A stretch of 64,000 bases of DNA from Actinomycetota bacterium (GTDB lineage Bacteria; Actinomycetota; Thermoleophilia; Solirubrobacterales; Solirubrobacteraceae), in the NCBI GenBank assembly GCA_005883215.1, contig VAYS01000003.1, positions 51,127 to 115,126 of the forward strand, in the 5' to 3' direction. Below, piece after piece: positions 34,346 to 42,963 of the stretch. Positions within the stretch are counted from its first letter, which is position 1, and the number at the start of each line of letters is the position of its first letter. Position numbers and translations under genes: made by a program. A model generated the notes under the pieces. The model saw only the letters and a list, made by a program, of their open reading frames with translations. It had not been told where the DNA came from and did no database searches.

Positions 34346-35199
34346 ACGAACCGCGGGTACAGGGTCATGCCCCCGTCCACGAACAGCGTCGTGCCCACCA
34401 CGTAGTCGGCCTGCTCGGAGGCCACCCACGCCACCGCCCGGGCCACGTCGGAGACCTCGCCCCAGCGGCCCAGCGGGATCTCGGCCTGCACCTCGCCGCT
34501 CTTCTTCGGGTCGGCCAGCACGTCGGCGTTGATGGGGGTGGCGATCGCGCCGGGTGCCACCGCGACCACCCGGATGCCGTGCGGCGCCAGCTCGCGGGCG
34601 ATCGACTGAGCGAACAGCTTCATGCCGCCCTTGGAGGCGCAGTAGTGCGAGAAGCCGATCCACGGGATCTGCTCGTGGACGCTCGAGATGTTGACGATCA
34701 CCCCGCGGACCCCGTCCGCCCGCATCGTCCGGGCCGCCTCGCGGGCGCACAGAAACGCGCCCGTGAGATTGACGTCGATCACCTTCTGCCACGCCTCCAG
34801 GGGCATCTCGGTCAGCTCGTAGGGATGCTCCAGACCGGCGTTGTTGACCAGTAGGTCCAGCCCGCCGAGCTCCCGGCGCGCCTGGGCGAAGGCCTGGGAG
34901 ACGTCCTGCTCGCGCGAGACGTCCATCGGGACGGCCAGCGCCCGACCGCCGCTGCCCTCGATGCGGGCCACCATCTCGCGTGCGGTGTCCGCCCCTCCCA
35001 GGTGGTTGATGGCCACCGCGGCGCCGTGGGCGGCCAGCTCGAGGCAGATGCCCGCCCCGATCCCCGAGTCCCCGCCGGTCACCAGTGCCCGGCGGCCACG
35101 CAGGAGCTGGGCCTCCACCGGATGCGGGCTGAACTCCGGGACGCTGTCGACGGGGACGGCGCCGGCGGCTGACGTCGGCTCGGCCATCGCCGCCAACAT
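34342..35199 (-). CDS. SDR family oxidoreductase, glucose 1-dehydrogenase-like
   Basis: The 285-residue classical SDR has the cofactor motif TGGDSGIG, NNAG, the catalytic Ser in NISSVHE, and Y-x-x-x-K in HYCASKGG. The C-terminal FVDGGMTLYPRF ending is typical of bacterial glucose 1-dehydrogenases and their relatives in stress operons. The N-terminal extension of about 40 residues (PEFSPHPVEAQLLRGRRAL) is also seen in that subgroup. An alternative ATG lies 12 bases further in (MAEPTS). Confidence 0.88.
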   Translation of the reverse strand: MLAAMAEPTSAAGAVPVDSVPEFSPHPVEAQLLRGRRALVTGGDSGIGAGICLELAAHGAAVAINHLGGADTAREMVARIEGSGGRALAVPMDVSREQDVSQAFAQARRELGGLDLLVNNAGLEHPYELTEMPLEAWQKVIDVNLTGAFLCAREAARTMRADGVRGVIVNISSVHEQIPWIGFSHYCASKGGMKLFAQSIARELAPHGIRVVAVAPGAIATPINADVLADPKKSGEVQAEIPLGRWGEVSDVARAVAWVASEQADYVVGTTLFVDGGMTLYPRFV

Positions 35200-35290
35200 A
35201 CCGGCAGGACGTCTATGGTGAGCACCGCGTTACGCGAAGGGGGGCGAGTTTGCGCCGGGCGGGCCTCTCAGCTAGGAACGGAGACCGGAC

Positions 35291-35710
35291 GTGCCCTACT
35301 TCAAAGACGAGCAGGAGGTCTACGCCCACATGGGGCGCCTGTTCGAGGACCTGATGAAGGACGATGAGCTGGTGCCGCAGTTCCAGCGCGCCAACACCAT
35401 CGTCCAGTACGACTACCGCAACCCCGGCTCCAAGATCACGGTCAAGATGCTCGAGGGCGAGCCGACCCAGGTGGATTTGGGTGCCACCGAGCTCGAGCCG
35501 GAGGTGGTGATGAGCATGGAGGCCGATACCGCCCACCGCTTCTGGCTGGGCGAGGTCAACGTCACCGTCGCGCTGGCCCGAGGCCAGATCAAGGCCAAGG
35601 GTCCGGTGGCCAAGATCCTTAAGCTGGTGCCGCTCGTCAAGCCGGTGTTTCCCCGCTACCGGAGCCAGCTCGAGCAGGCCGGACGCCCGGACCTCCTGAG
35701 CACCGGCTGA
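35291..35710 (+). CDS. SCP2 sterol-binding domain-like protein
   Basis: The 139-residue single-domain protein has the pattern of the SCP2/DUF2470-like family: an N-terminal helical pair (EQEVYAHMGRLFEDLMKDDE), strands NTIVQYDYRNPGSKITVKML, and a C-terminal VNVTVALARGQIKAKGPVAKILKL with the usual 'G-x-I-K-x-x-G' element. Such proteins bind lipids or acyl-CoA. Start GTG with GGAG about ten bases upstream. Confidence 0.8.
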   Translation: MPYFKDEQEVYAHMGRLFEDLMKDDELVPQFQRANTIVQYDYRNPGSKITVKMLEGEPTQVDLGATELEPEVVMSMEADTAHRFWLGEVNVTVALARGQIKAKGPVAKILKLVPLVKPVFPRYRSQLEQAGRPDLLSTG

Positions 35711-35740
35711 CCCCGCCGCGCCCTCGCCGCACAAACGCGC

Positions 35741-36823
35741 TCAGGCGGCCTGCAGGTCCTCGCGGTGGGCGACCACCGTCTCGCGCAGCGTCTGGCGCCC
35801 CGAGCGCCGCGGGCGCCAGCGCAGCTCGCGCCGCGCCTTGGCGCAGTCCAGCAGCACCGGTCGGCGAAACGCCTGCACCCACGACGCCTCGGCGGGCAAG
35901 AAGGGCAAGCGCGCCACGATCTCGGCCGTCGCGTCGGTGGCCAGCTCGGGCACCGGCAGCGCGTACCAGCCCAGCTCGCCCGCCAGGTCGGCCACGGTCA
36001 GCTCGCCCGGGCCGGCCAGGTTGTAGACCCCGGGCCTGCCCCGCCCCAGGATCGCCGCCCGCATGGCGCTGGCCACGTCGTCGTGGTGGACGAGCTGGAA
36101 CGGGACGCCCGGGTCGGGCAGCACCGGCTTGAGGATCGGGACCTGGTCAAACAGGGTCCGAACCGCGCCCGGCAGCCGCTCGCGGATCTGGACGTATGGC
36201 ATCGAGCGGACCAGCATCGTGGCCCGCGGGCCGGCGACGATGCAGGGCCGAAAGACGTAGGTCTGCGTGGCGCTGCCCTCCGTCACCTCGGCCAGCGTCT
36301 GCTCGAGCTCTGCCTTCTGGGCCGAGTAGTACAGGCTCTCGCTTCCCCGCGCCGGAACGTCCTCGTCGAGCACGTCGGGGTTGTCCTCGTGGAATCCGTA
36401 GGCCGCCACCGACGAGGTGTAGACCAGCCGACTGGCCCCCGCCGCCACGGTCGCCTCGAAGACGTTGCGTGAGCCCTCGAGGTTGACCGCCCGGCTGCCC
36501 TCGGCGTCGTCCATGATGACGAACGCCAGGTGCACGACGACATCGGCGCCCTTCACCAGGCGATCGACGCTCGCCTGGTCGAGCACGTCGCCTTGGCGGT
36601 ACTCGAGCTTCTTTAGCCCCAGCCGCGCCGGGTCGAATGCCCGGCGCGCCATGCCCAGGACCCGGCCCACCTCGGGGGTGCGGTCCAGGGCGCCCAGTAG
36701 CGCCCGCCCGATCTCACCGGTCGGTCCGGTGACCGCCACCGTGAGCCCGCGGCGCCCCTGGCCCCGGTGGGCCTGGGCCCGGCGCCCCTGGCCCTGGCGG
36801 CCCTGGCGCGGGGCAGGCGACAT
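35741..36823 (-). CDS. NAD-dependent epimerase/dehydratase family protein
   Basis: The 360-residue extended SDR has the cofactor motif GPTGEIG and the catalytic Y-x-x-x-K in YYSAQKAELEQ, with the Ser/Thr in VYTSSVAAYG. The gene overlaps the upstream PNPOx-like stop by one base (TGATG), so the two are coupled. The first 28 residues (RQGQGRRAQAHRGQGRRG) are low complexity and Arg-rich and may not be translated; a GTG at residue 29 (VAVTGPTG) is the alternative start. Substrate unknown. Confidence 0.85.
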   Translation of the reverse strand: MSPAPRQGRQGQGRRAQAHRGQGRRGLTVAVTGPTGEIGRALLGALDRTPEVGRVLGMARRAFDPARLGLKKLEYRQGDVLDQASVDRLVKGADVVVHLAFVIMDDAEGSRAVNLEGSRNVFEATVAAGASRLVYTSSVAAYGFHEDNPDVLDEDVPARGSESLYYSAQKAELEQTLAEVTEGSATQTYVFRPCIVAGPRATMLVRSMPYVQIRERLPGAVRTLFDQVPILKPVLPDPGVPFQLVHHDDVASAMRAAILGRGRPGVYNLAGPGELTVADLAGELGWYALPVPELATDATAEIVARLPFLPAEASWVQAFRRPVLLDCAKARRELRWRPRRSGRQTLRETVVAHREDLQAA

Positions 36824-37815
36824 CAGCTCTCCGTCCCGCCCACCGTCGAGCGCACCGAGCGCCGCCGCGAGAGCTCGCGCTTGGCGGTGGCCTGAAAGCG
36901 GCGCATCTTTCCCAGGTTGAGCCTGGCCCGGGCGAGCAGCGACCCCGGCGGCATCTCAAAGCCGCCGATCAGGCGGTGCGGCAGCAGGCTCCAGCCGCCG
37001 TCGTGATCGCGCACCAGGTCCCCGCGCACCTGGAAGTTGCGCTGCCAGCTGAAGTCGGGCGGGTGCTCGTGGGCGGTCAGGCAGGCCAGGCCGGGCTGCA
37101 GCGGGACGCCGCTGAGCTCGCCTTCGATCCGCACCCGACGACCGGCGGCGTCGACGGCCACCGGGACCCGGACCGAGAACGGGAACCCGTCCGGCGCCAC
37201 CAGCGAGAGCACGGCCGAGCGATAGTGGCGCCCGAGCTCCTCGAGCCGCTCGTCCCACCTGCTCGCGCCCCCCTCGGGCTGGGCGTGGGCGCTGTCGGGC
37301 TCCTCGTAGTGGCCCGAGCGCACCTCCTCCAGGCGCGTGTCATAGAGCTCGGGCTCGGCGCCGAGGTCGCCGGCCGGCCAGGCATAGATGCGTTCCGGAC
37401 GCACGTGCACGTAGATACGGGTGTAGTACCAGGACAGCATCCGGGTCATGATCCGCGGCGTCTTGGGGGCGTGGGGCAGCTTGACCGCCAGCTCGCGGGC
37501 ATAGCGCTCGCGGTTGAAGTCCAGGTCGTGGTCGTCGACCTCGGCCGTGCCCTGCACGAGCACCAGGGGCGCGTCGGCGAGCCCGCTGCCGGTGGCATCG
37601 GAGAACAGCAGCGAGACCTTGGGGTTGATGCGCGCGTCGGCCGCCTTCTTGGGATAGCCCAGGCCGGTGGTGACGTCGATGCACGGCGCGCCGGGCTGGT
37701 AGTAGGGCGTGACCGGCCAGGTGATCGGCTGGCCATGCTCATCGACCGTGGTGTACTCGGTGGTGATCAGGCGGGCGAAGGTCTCCTGGATGTTGGGCGG
37801 CAGCGAGGCGGTCAC
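36823..37815 (-). CDS. Pyridoxamine 5'-phosphate oxidase-like flavin/heme-binding protein
   Basis: The 330-residue protein has a PNPOx-type split-barrel beginning ASLPPNIQETFARLITTEYTT with PITWPVTPYY and ARINPKVSLLFSDATGSG. A second, weaker barrel (about 190-300) contains DGFPFSVRVPVAVD. Duplicated split barrels occur in F420- or heme-binding members. The chosen GTG lies about ten bases after a TATTTAT box in the minus-strand direction, consistent with a leaderless mRNA; the reading frame could extend 23 residues upstream. Function is unknown. Confidence 0.78.
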   Translation of the reverse strand: MTASLPPNIQETFARLITTEYTTVDEHGQPITWPVTPYYQPGAPCIDVTTGLGYPKKAADARINPKVSLLFSDATGSGLADAPLVLVQGTAEVDDHDLDFNRERYARELAVKLPHAPKTPRIMTRMLSWYYTRIYVHVRPERIYAWPAGDLGAEPELYDTRLEEVRSGHYEEPDSAHAQPEGGASRWDERLEELGRHYRSAVLSLVAPDGFPFSVRVPVAVDAAGRRVRIEGELSGVPLQPGLACLTAHEHPPDFSWQRNFQVRGDLVRDHDGGWSLLPHRLIGGFEMPPGSLLARARLNLGKMRRFQATAKRELSRRRSVRSTVGGTES

Positions 37816-37849
37816 AACCAGGAAGATAAATAATGGGCGCTCCGCGCCC

Positions 37850-38443
37850 GTGCTCCCGAACCCCGTATCCCGCGCTCTGCGCATCCTCGCTTTGGCGCTG
37901 GCCCTGCCCGCGGCCTGGCTGGCCGGCTGTGGAGGCAGCGCTCATCACGACACCGGTTCCCTGCCTCAGCCCGCGGCGCCCGCGCCTCGGGCTGAGGCCG
38001 CTTCGCTGACCCTGAGCAGCCCCGCCTTCGCCTCCGGGGGGGCGATCCCGGGGCGCTTTACCTGCGGCGGCGCCGATGTCTCACCACCCCTTGGCTGGTC
38101 GTCTGCTCCCGCGGGAACCGGCTCCCTGGCGGTGGTGATGGTCGATCTCGACACCCACCCGCAGTTCGTGCACTGGGTGCTCGCCGGCCTGCCGCCGAAG
38201 GCGAGGTCGCTGGTCGCCGGAGCCCGCCCCCCCGGCGCCATCGACGGCAGAAACAGCTTCGGCACGACCGGCTACCGGGGACCGTGCCCACCGCCGGGGG
38301 CCGGCGCGCACCGCTACGAGATCGCGCTCTACGCGCTGCCCGGCCGTCCGCGCCTGCCGGCGGGCTTCGCCTTCGGCCAGCTCAGCGGCGCGCTCGGCGG
38401 CGCGTTGGCCGTGGCTCGCCTTCAGGGTCGCTTCGGGCGCTGA
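37850..38443 (+). CDS. YbhB/YbcL (PEBP)-like lipoprotein
   Basis: The 197-residue product carries a lipoprotein signal (RALRILALALALPAAWLAGC; Cys near residue 28), then a PEBP domain: SLTLSSPAFASGGAIPGRFTC, VDLDTHPQFVHWVLAGLPP, and FGTTGYRGPCPP with the conserved H, R and P-C-P residues of the phosphate-binding pocket. YbhB-type proteins are periplasmic or surface PEBP relatives of unclear role. The GTG start at 37850 is the only reasonable start before the signal sequence. Divergent from the PNPOx-like gene, 34 bases apart. Confidence 0.78.
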   Translation: MLPNPVSRALRILALALALPAAWLAGCGGSAHHDTGSLPQPAAPAPRAEAASLTLSSPAFASGGAIPGRFTCGGADVSPPLGWSSAPAGTGSLAVVMVDLDTHPQFVHWVLAGLPPKARSLVAGARPPGAIDGRNSFGTTGYRGPCPPPGAGAHRYEIALYALPGRPRLPAGFAFGQLSGALGGALAVARLQGRFGR

Positions 38444-39084
38444 GCGGCCTGCTCGTAGCCCGGCTCTCCCGGTAGCAGGACCCGCGCCACCTCGCCGGTG
38501 ACGATCACCCGCGGTTGCACGGGCTGAACGTCGCGCCCGCGCGCGTGGTCGATCACGGCGCGGGCGCTGGGAAATGCCTCCAGCTGCTCGAGGTGCTTGA
38601 TCGTGGGAAAGACGAGCAGGATCCGGCCTTCGCGGTGCGCGTGCAGCGCCGCGGCCGGTGAGAACCAGCCCACGTCGACGATCTCCGATCCGTCGATCAC
38701 CGGCTCCTGGCGGTCGGGCAGCTCGGCCAGGAAGAAGTGCGTGTCGAAGCGGATCTTGACCTCGGCCGGGGTGATCCAGCGCGAGAACTTGACCAGCGGG
38801 GCGTCAGCGGCAAGCCGTACCCCGGCCTCCTCCTCGAGTTCGCGGATCGCCGCCGCGCGATGGGACGCGTCGCCCTCGCCCTCGGTCGCGTCCACGGCTC
38901 CGCCCGGAAACACCCACACCCCGCCCATGAATCGCGCCTCCGGGTTGCGCTTGACCAAGAGCAGCTCGAGCTTCTCCTCGCCGCCGCGCAGCAGGATGAT
39001 CGTCGCCGCCTGACGGGGCCTGGTCTCGGGCCCAGGGTTGATCTCCTCGCCCGGAGGCGCGCGGTCGAACTCCTCGGGCGCCAC
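38422..39084 (-). CDS. Nudix hydrolase (NUDT19-like acyl-CoA/CoA diphosphatase type)
   Basis: The 220-residue protein has a Nudix box with an insertion: [21 protein letters not shown] followed by ELEEEAGV, carrying the essential REx2EExG core. The family arrangement [20 protein letters not shown]...GGVWVFPGG before it and [24 protein letters not shown] after it matches the NUDT7/NUDT19 class that hydrolyses CoA and acyl-CoA. The 3' end overlaps the convergent PEBP gene by 22 bases. GTG start. Confidence 0.85.
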   Translation of the reverse strand: MAPEEFDRAPPGEEINPGPETRPRQAATIILLRGGEEKLELLLVKRNPEARFMGGVWVFPGGAVDATEGEGDASHRAAAIRELEEEAGVRLAADAPLVKFSRWITPAEVKIRFDTHFFLAELPDRQEPVIDGSEIVDVGWFSPAAALHAHREGRILLVFPTIKHLEQLEAFPSARAVIDHARGRDVQPVQPRVIVTGEVARVLLPGEPGYEQAAQRPKRP

Positions 39085-39184
39085 AGCGGGCGGACCCTAC
39101 CGTCCCGGCAGGACGCACGCTGCGATCTGCCCTCGCGGTGAAGCGCCGCGCCGCGCCGGTCAACCCGTAGGCTGTGCGGCCGCG

Positions 39185-39358
39185 ATGAACGCCGCCCAGC
39201 GCTACATCTGTACCTCGTGTGGGTTCATCTACGAGCCCGCCGAGGGCGATCCCGACGGGGGCATCCCGCCCGGCACCGCCTTTGAGGACATCCCCGACAC
39301 CTGGTTTTGTCCGGTGTGCGGGGCCCGCAAGCGGGACTTCGAGCTGCTCGAGGACTAG
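39185..39358 (+). CDS. Rubredoxin
   Basis: The 57-residue protein carries the two rubredoxin iron-binding loops, CTSCGF and CPVCGA, within the family pattern [20 protein letters not shown]...[21 protein letters not shown]. It holds a single Fe(Cys)4 centre and shuttles electrons to oxygenases or reductases. No partner reductase is adjacent. The ATG follows GCGGCCGCG without a strong ribosome site; longer upstream frame extension is not credible. Confidence 0.95.
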   Translation: MNAAQRYICTSCGFIYEPAEGDPDGGIPPGTAFEDIPDTWFCPVCGARKRDFELLED

Positions 39359-39491
39359 CGGGGGACTCGTCTCGCTCTCGCGGCCACCTTCGGCGGAAGG
39401 CAAGCGCGTGCCGGTGCCCCGTTCTTCATCTCCTCGCCGCCCGGGCGGTGGGCCCGGGTGGGCGCGCCAGGCGGCGGACAGCTCTGGGCGG

Positions 39492-40799
39492 TCAGGCCGC
39501 GCGGGCCAGGCCGGTCCCGGTCTCGGTGGCCTGCTCGATCGCTGACCCGGTGATCTCCACCAGCCGGCGCAGCTCGCCCTCGGCGATGGACAGGGGCGGC
39601 ATCAGCACGACCACGTCGCCCAGCGGACGGATGATCGCTCCGCCCTCGCGCGCGGCCACGGTGACCTGGTGACCCATGCGGTCGGCCGCCTGAAAGCCGC
39701 CCAGCGCGATGCCGACCATGAACCCTCGCTGGCGGATCTCGGCCACGGCGGGAAGGGGCGCCACCAGCTCGGCGAGCAGCCGCTCCAGGAGCGCGATCTT
39801 GCCCCGCAGGCGGTTGAGCGTACGCTCGCGCTCGAAGACGTCCAGCGCGGCCAGCGCGGCGGCGCAGGCCAGCGGGTTGCCCGTGTAGGTATGACCGTGA
39901 AAGAAGGTCCGAAATTCCTCGTGGCGGGCCAGGAAGGCTTCATAGATGCGCTCGCTGGCGAGCGTGGCGGCGAGCGGCAGGTAGCCGCCGGTCAGCCCCT
40001 TGGCCAGGCACAGGAGGTCGGGGCTGACGTCCTCCTGCTCGCAGGCGAACATCGTGCCGGTGCGCCCGAAGCCGGTGGCGACCTCGTCGCAGATCAGCAG
40101 CACCCCGTGCTCTGAGCACAGCTCGCGCACCGCTCGCAGGTAGCCGGGCGGATGGAGCAGCATGCCGGCCGCCCCCTGGACCAGCGGCTCGATGACCACC
40201 GCCGCCACCTCGTCCCCGTGCGCCTGAAGCAGCCGCGCCAACTCGCGCTCGTCACCTGGCTCGGCCTGCAGCGTGTCGAACAGCAGCGGGCGATAGGTGG
40301 CTCCAAACAGCTCGATCCCCCCCACCGACACCGACCCGATGGTGTCGCCGTGGTAGGCGTCGCGCAGGCGGATGAATGTTCTGCGCCGGGGCGCGCCCTC
40401 GCGCTGGGCCCAGTACTGAAACGCGATCTTGAGCGCCACCTCGACCGCGGTGGCGCCGCTGTCCGAGTAGAAAACGCGGCTCAGCCCCGGCGGCGCGAGC
40501 TCCACCAGGCGTTCGGCCAGCTCGATCGCCGGGCCGTGGGAGAGGCCGAGCATGGTCGAGTGCGCCACCCGATCGAGCTGGGCCCGCACCGCCGCGTCGA
40601 TCGCCGGATGCCGATGACCATGGACGTTGCACCACAGCGAGGAGACCCCGTCGATGTAGGCGCGACCGTCGACGTCGTACAGCGTGGTGCCCTCGGCGCG
40701 CTCGATGACCGGAAATCGCTCGTGCTCCCAGCCGAGCTGCTGGGTGAACGGATGCCAAAGGACCCGACGATCGCGAGAGGCCAGCTCGGCGCTCCTCAC
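39492..40799 (-). CDS. bioA: Adenosylmethionine-8-amino-7-oxononanoate aminotransferase
   Basis: The 435-residue PLP enzyme of biotin synthesis converts KAPA to DAPA using S-adenosylmethionine as amino donor. It contains VLWHPFTQQ and SLWCNVHGH, the class III aminotransferase motif [12 protein letters not shown], the PLP-lysine motif [11 protein letters not shown], and [14 protein letters not shown]. The GTG at 40799 ([18 protein letters not shown]) has AAGGG upstream; the frame extends 34 residues further (ATG at 40841), so the start is uncertain. Last gene of the leftward biotin cluster, 201 bases after bioD. Confidence 0.93.
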   Translation of the reverse strand: MRSAELASRDRRVLWHPFTQQLGWEHERFPVIERAEGTTLYDVDGRAYIDGVSSLWCNVHGHRHPAIDAAVRAQLDRVAHSTMLGLSHGPAIELAERLVELAPPGLSRVFYSDSGATAVEVALKIAFQYWAQREGAPRRRTFIRLRDAYHGDTIGSVSVGGIELFGATYRPLLFDTLQAEPGDERELARLLQAHGDEVAAVVIEPLVQGAAGMLLHPPGYLRAVRELCSEHGVLLICDEVATGFGRTGTMFACEQEDVSPDLLCLAKGLTGGYLPLAATLASERIYEAFLARHEEFRTFFHGHTYTGNPLACAAALAALDVFERERTLNRLRGKIALLERLLAELVAPLPAVAEIRQRGFMVGIALGGFQAADRMGHQVTVAAREGGAIIRPLGDVVVLMPPLSIAEGELRRLVEITGSAIEQATETGTGLARAA

Positions 40800-41000
40800 C
40801 TCACAAGCGCCCTTTGGCCAGGCTGACCACACGACCAACATACGCTCGGCCACGGACGGCACTCGGGTTCCCAGCGGCGCCCGAGACCGGCGCCGACGCA
40901 CGTCGCCGGCGCGCTTGCAACCCGGCGGCGCCCGTCTACAGGCTCGGCGCCCAATGCACTGATCCCGCGCCGGGGCTCTGGGCGCCCAGGCTGGGCCCTC

Positions 41001-41681
41001 TCAGTCGGCCAGCCAGGCGTCAACTGGCAGGGTGCCGCCGGCCGCCGCCAGAGCTTCGAAGCCGGGGTCCGCGACGCGGGCCAGGGTGGTCACCGGCACC
41101 TCTCCGAGCGCGGAGATCGTCTGGAGGTTCGAGCGCTCGACGACACCGGGCGCCTCGGGCCACGGCGTGAGCACGACCGCGCGCACGTCGAGCCCGCCGG
41201 CGCGCGCGGCCTCCAGCGTGAGCAGGGTGTGGTTGATGGTGCCCAGCCCGGGCGCCGCCGCGATCACCACCGGAAACCCCAGCTCGCGTGCGAGGTCCCG
41301 GACGCAGTAGCCCGCCGTCAGCGGCACGAGCAGCCCGCCCACCCCCTCGCAGACCAGCGTCTGGGCGCGGCCGCCCGCCGCCCGCGCCGCGCGCAGCGCG
41401 CTCGTAGGGTCGATCGCCTCCCCGGCCAGCTCGGCGGCCAAGTGCGGTGAGACCGCCGGACCAAAGCGCAGCGGACAGACGTCCTCCGGCCGGCCGCCGG
41501 TTACCGCCGCCAGCAGCTCATGGTCGGGTGGCCACCCGGCGCCGGGCTCGGCGGTCCCGGTGACCACCGGCTTGAACGCCGCCACCCCGACTCGGCGCCT
41601 GACCAGCGCTGCGCACACCGCCGCCGCGAGGACGGTCTTTCCCACCCCGGTACCGGTGCCGGTGACGAACAGGCCGCCCAC
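41001..41681 (-). CDS. bioD: Dethiobiotin synthetase
   Basis: The 226-residue ATPase closes the ureido ring of dethiobiotin from DAPA, CO2 and ATP. The P-loop is GTGTGVGKT (residues 8-16), followed by FKPVVTG (substrate/Mg site), EGVGGLLVPL and the C-terminal adenine-binding region. GTG start 30 bases after the bioF stop; co-transcribed with bioF and bioB. Confidence 0.95.
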   Translation of the reverse strand: MGGLFVTGTGTGVGKTVLAAAVCAALVRRRVGVAAFKPVVTGTAEPGAGWPPDHELLAAVTGGRPEDVCPLRFGPAVSPHLAAELAGEAIDPTSALRAARAAGGRAQTLVCEGVGGLLVPLTAGYCVRDLARELGFPVVIAAAPGLGTINHTLLTLEAARAGGLDVRAVVLTPWPEAPGVVERSNLQTISALGEVPVTTLARVADPGFEALAAAGGTLPVDAWLAD

Positions 41682-41711
41682 GTGGTCCGCACCCGCCCGG
41701 TTACCGGACGC

Positions 41712-42920
41712 CTAGGCCGCCTGGGCGGCGGCGACGGGCATGCCCGCGCCGGGCCGAAACCCGGCCTGGAGCGCGGCTCGGCCGAGGGCGCGCGCCGCGT
41801 CACGCAGCTCGTCGGCCGAGTGCGAGGCCATCACCGCCAGCCGCAATCGCGAGGTCCCGGAGGGGACGGTCGGCGGACGGATCGCCTGGGCGAAGACCCC
41901 CAGGCCCAGGGCCGCCTCGCACACCCGCATCGCCAGGTCGGGCTCGCCCACCACCAGCGGGATGATCTGGGTGCTCGAGCCGGCGGTCTGAAAGCCCTCG
42001 CGCGATAGCTCGTCGCGCAGCAGGTCGGCGTTGGCGCGCAGGCGCGCCACCCGGCCGGGCTGCTCGAGGACCAGCTCCAGTGCGGCCAGCGCCCCGCCCA
42101 CCGCCGGCGGGGGCGGGGCCGTGGAGAAGATCACCGGCCGGGCGGAGTTGACCAGGTAGCGGGCCATCGTCGCCTCGCAGCACGCGTAGGCGCCGTAGGA
42201 GCCCAGCGCCTTGCCCAGCGTCCCCACCACGACGTCGACCTCCCCCTCGAGGCCGGCCTCGGCCACCGCCCCGCGTCCCCCCGGGCCCAGCGCGCCGGTG
42301 GCGTGGGCCTCGTCTACCACCACCCGCGCCCCCGCCGGATGCCGGCGGGCGAGCTCGACGATTTGAGCGAGCGGGGCGACGTCGCCGTCCATCGAGAAGA
42401 CCGAGTCGGTCACGATCACCGCCGGGCGGCTCGGCACCCGGCCCATGCCCCACGCAAGATGATCGGGGTCGCAGTGCTGGTAGACGAACTTCTCCGCGCG
42501 CGCCAGCCGCGTGCCGTCGATGATCGAGGCGTGGTTGAGCGCGTCGGAGAAGACGGTCGAGTCCGGGCCGGCCAGCGCACTCAGGACGCCCACGTTGGCC
42601 AGGTAGCCCGACCCGAACAGCAGGCACGCCTCGGTTCGCTCGAACTCGGCCAGCGCTCGCTCGAGCGCCCCGTGGATCGTCATCGTGCCCGAGACCAGGC
42701 GCGAGGCGCCCGCGCCGACACCCCAGCGCAAGGCCGCCTCGGCGGCCGCCTCGCGCACACGCGGGTGGTCGGCCAGCCCCAGGTAATTGTTCGAGCACAG
42801 CAGCAGCACCGACTGACCGTCGAGCTCCACCCGAGGTCCCTGGGGCCCGCCGATCACGCGCAGGCGCCGATACAGGCCGCGCGCCTCGAGCTCCTCCAGG
42901 CGGCGCTCGATATCGGTCAC
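41712..42920 (-). CDS. bioF: 8-amino-7-oxononanoate synthase
   Basis: The 402-residue alpha-oxoamine synthase condenses pimeloyl-CoA/ACP with L-alanine. Family landmarks: LLCSNNYLGLADHPRV, GSGYLANVGVLSALAG, the histidine that stacks on PLP in DALNHASIIDG, VVDEAHATGALGPGGRG, and the PLP-lysine motif VVGTLGKALGSYGAY. The C-terminal extension is Ala-rich. It lies 43 bases downstream of bioB. Confidence 0.95.
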   Translation of the reverse strand: MTDIERRLEELEARGLYRRLRVIGGPQGPRVELDGQSVLLLCSNNYLGLADHPRVREAAAEAALRWGVGAGASRLVSGTMTIHGALERALAEFERTEACLLFGSGYLANVGVLSALAGPDSTVFSDALNHASIIDGTRLARAEKFVYQHCDPDHLAWGMGRVPSRPAVIVTDSVFSMDGDVAPLAQIVELARRHPAGARVVVDEAHATGALGPGGRGAVAEAGLEGEVDVVVGTLGKALGSYGAYACCEATMARYLVNSARPVIFSTAPPPPAVGGALAALELVLEQPGRVARLRANADLLRDELSREGFQTAGSSTQIIPLVVGEPDLAMRVCEAALGLGVFAQAIRPPTVPSGTSRLRLAVMASHSADELRDAARALGRAALQAGFRPGAGMPVAAAQAA

Positions 42921-42963
42921 TGGGGGCGTCGGCGGCTAGTCACCGAGTGAGGCGACGCGGCCC

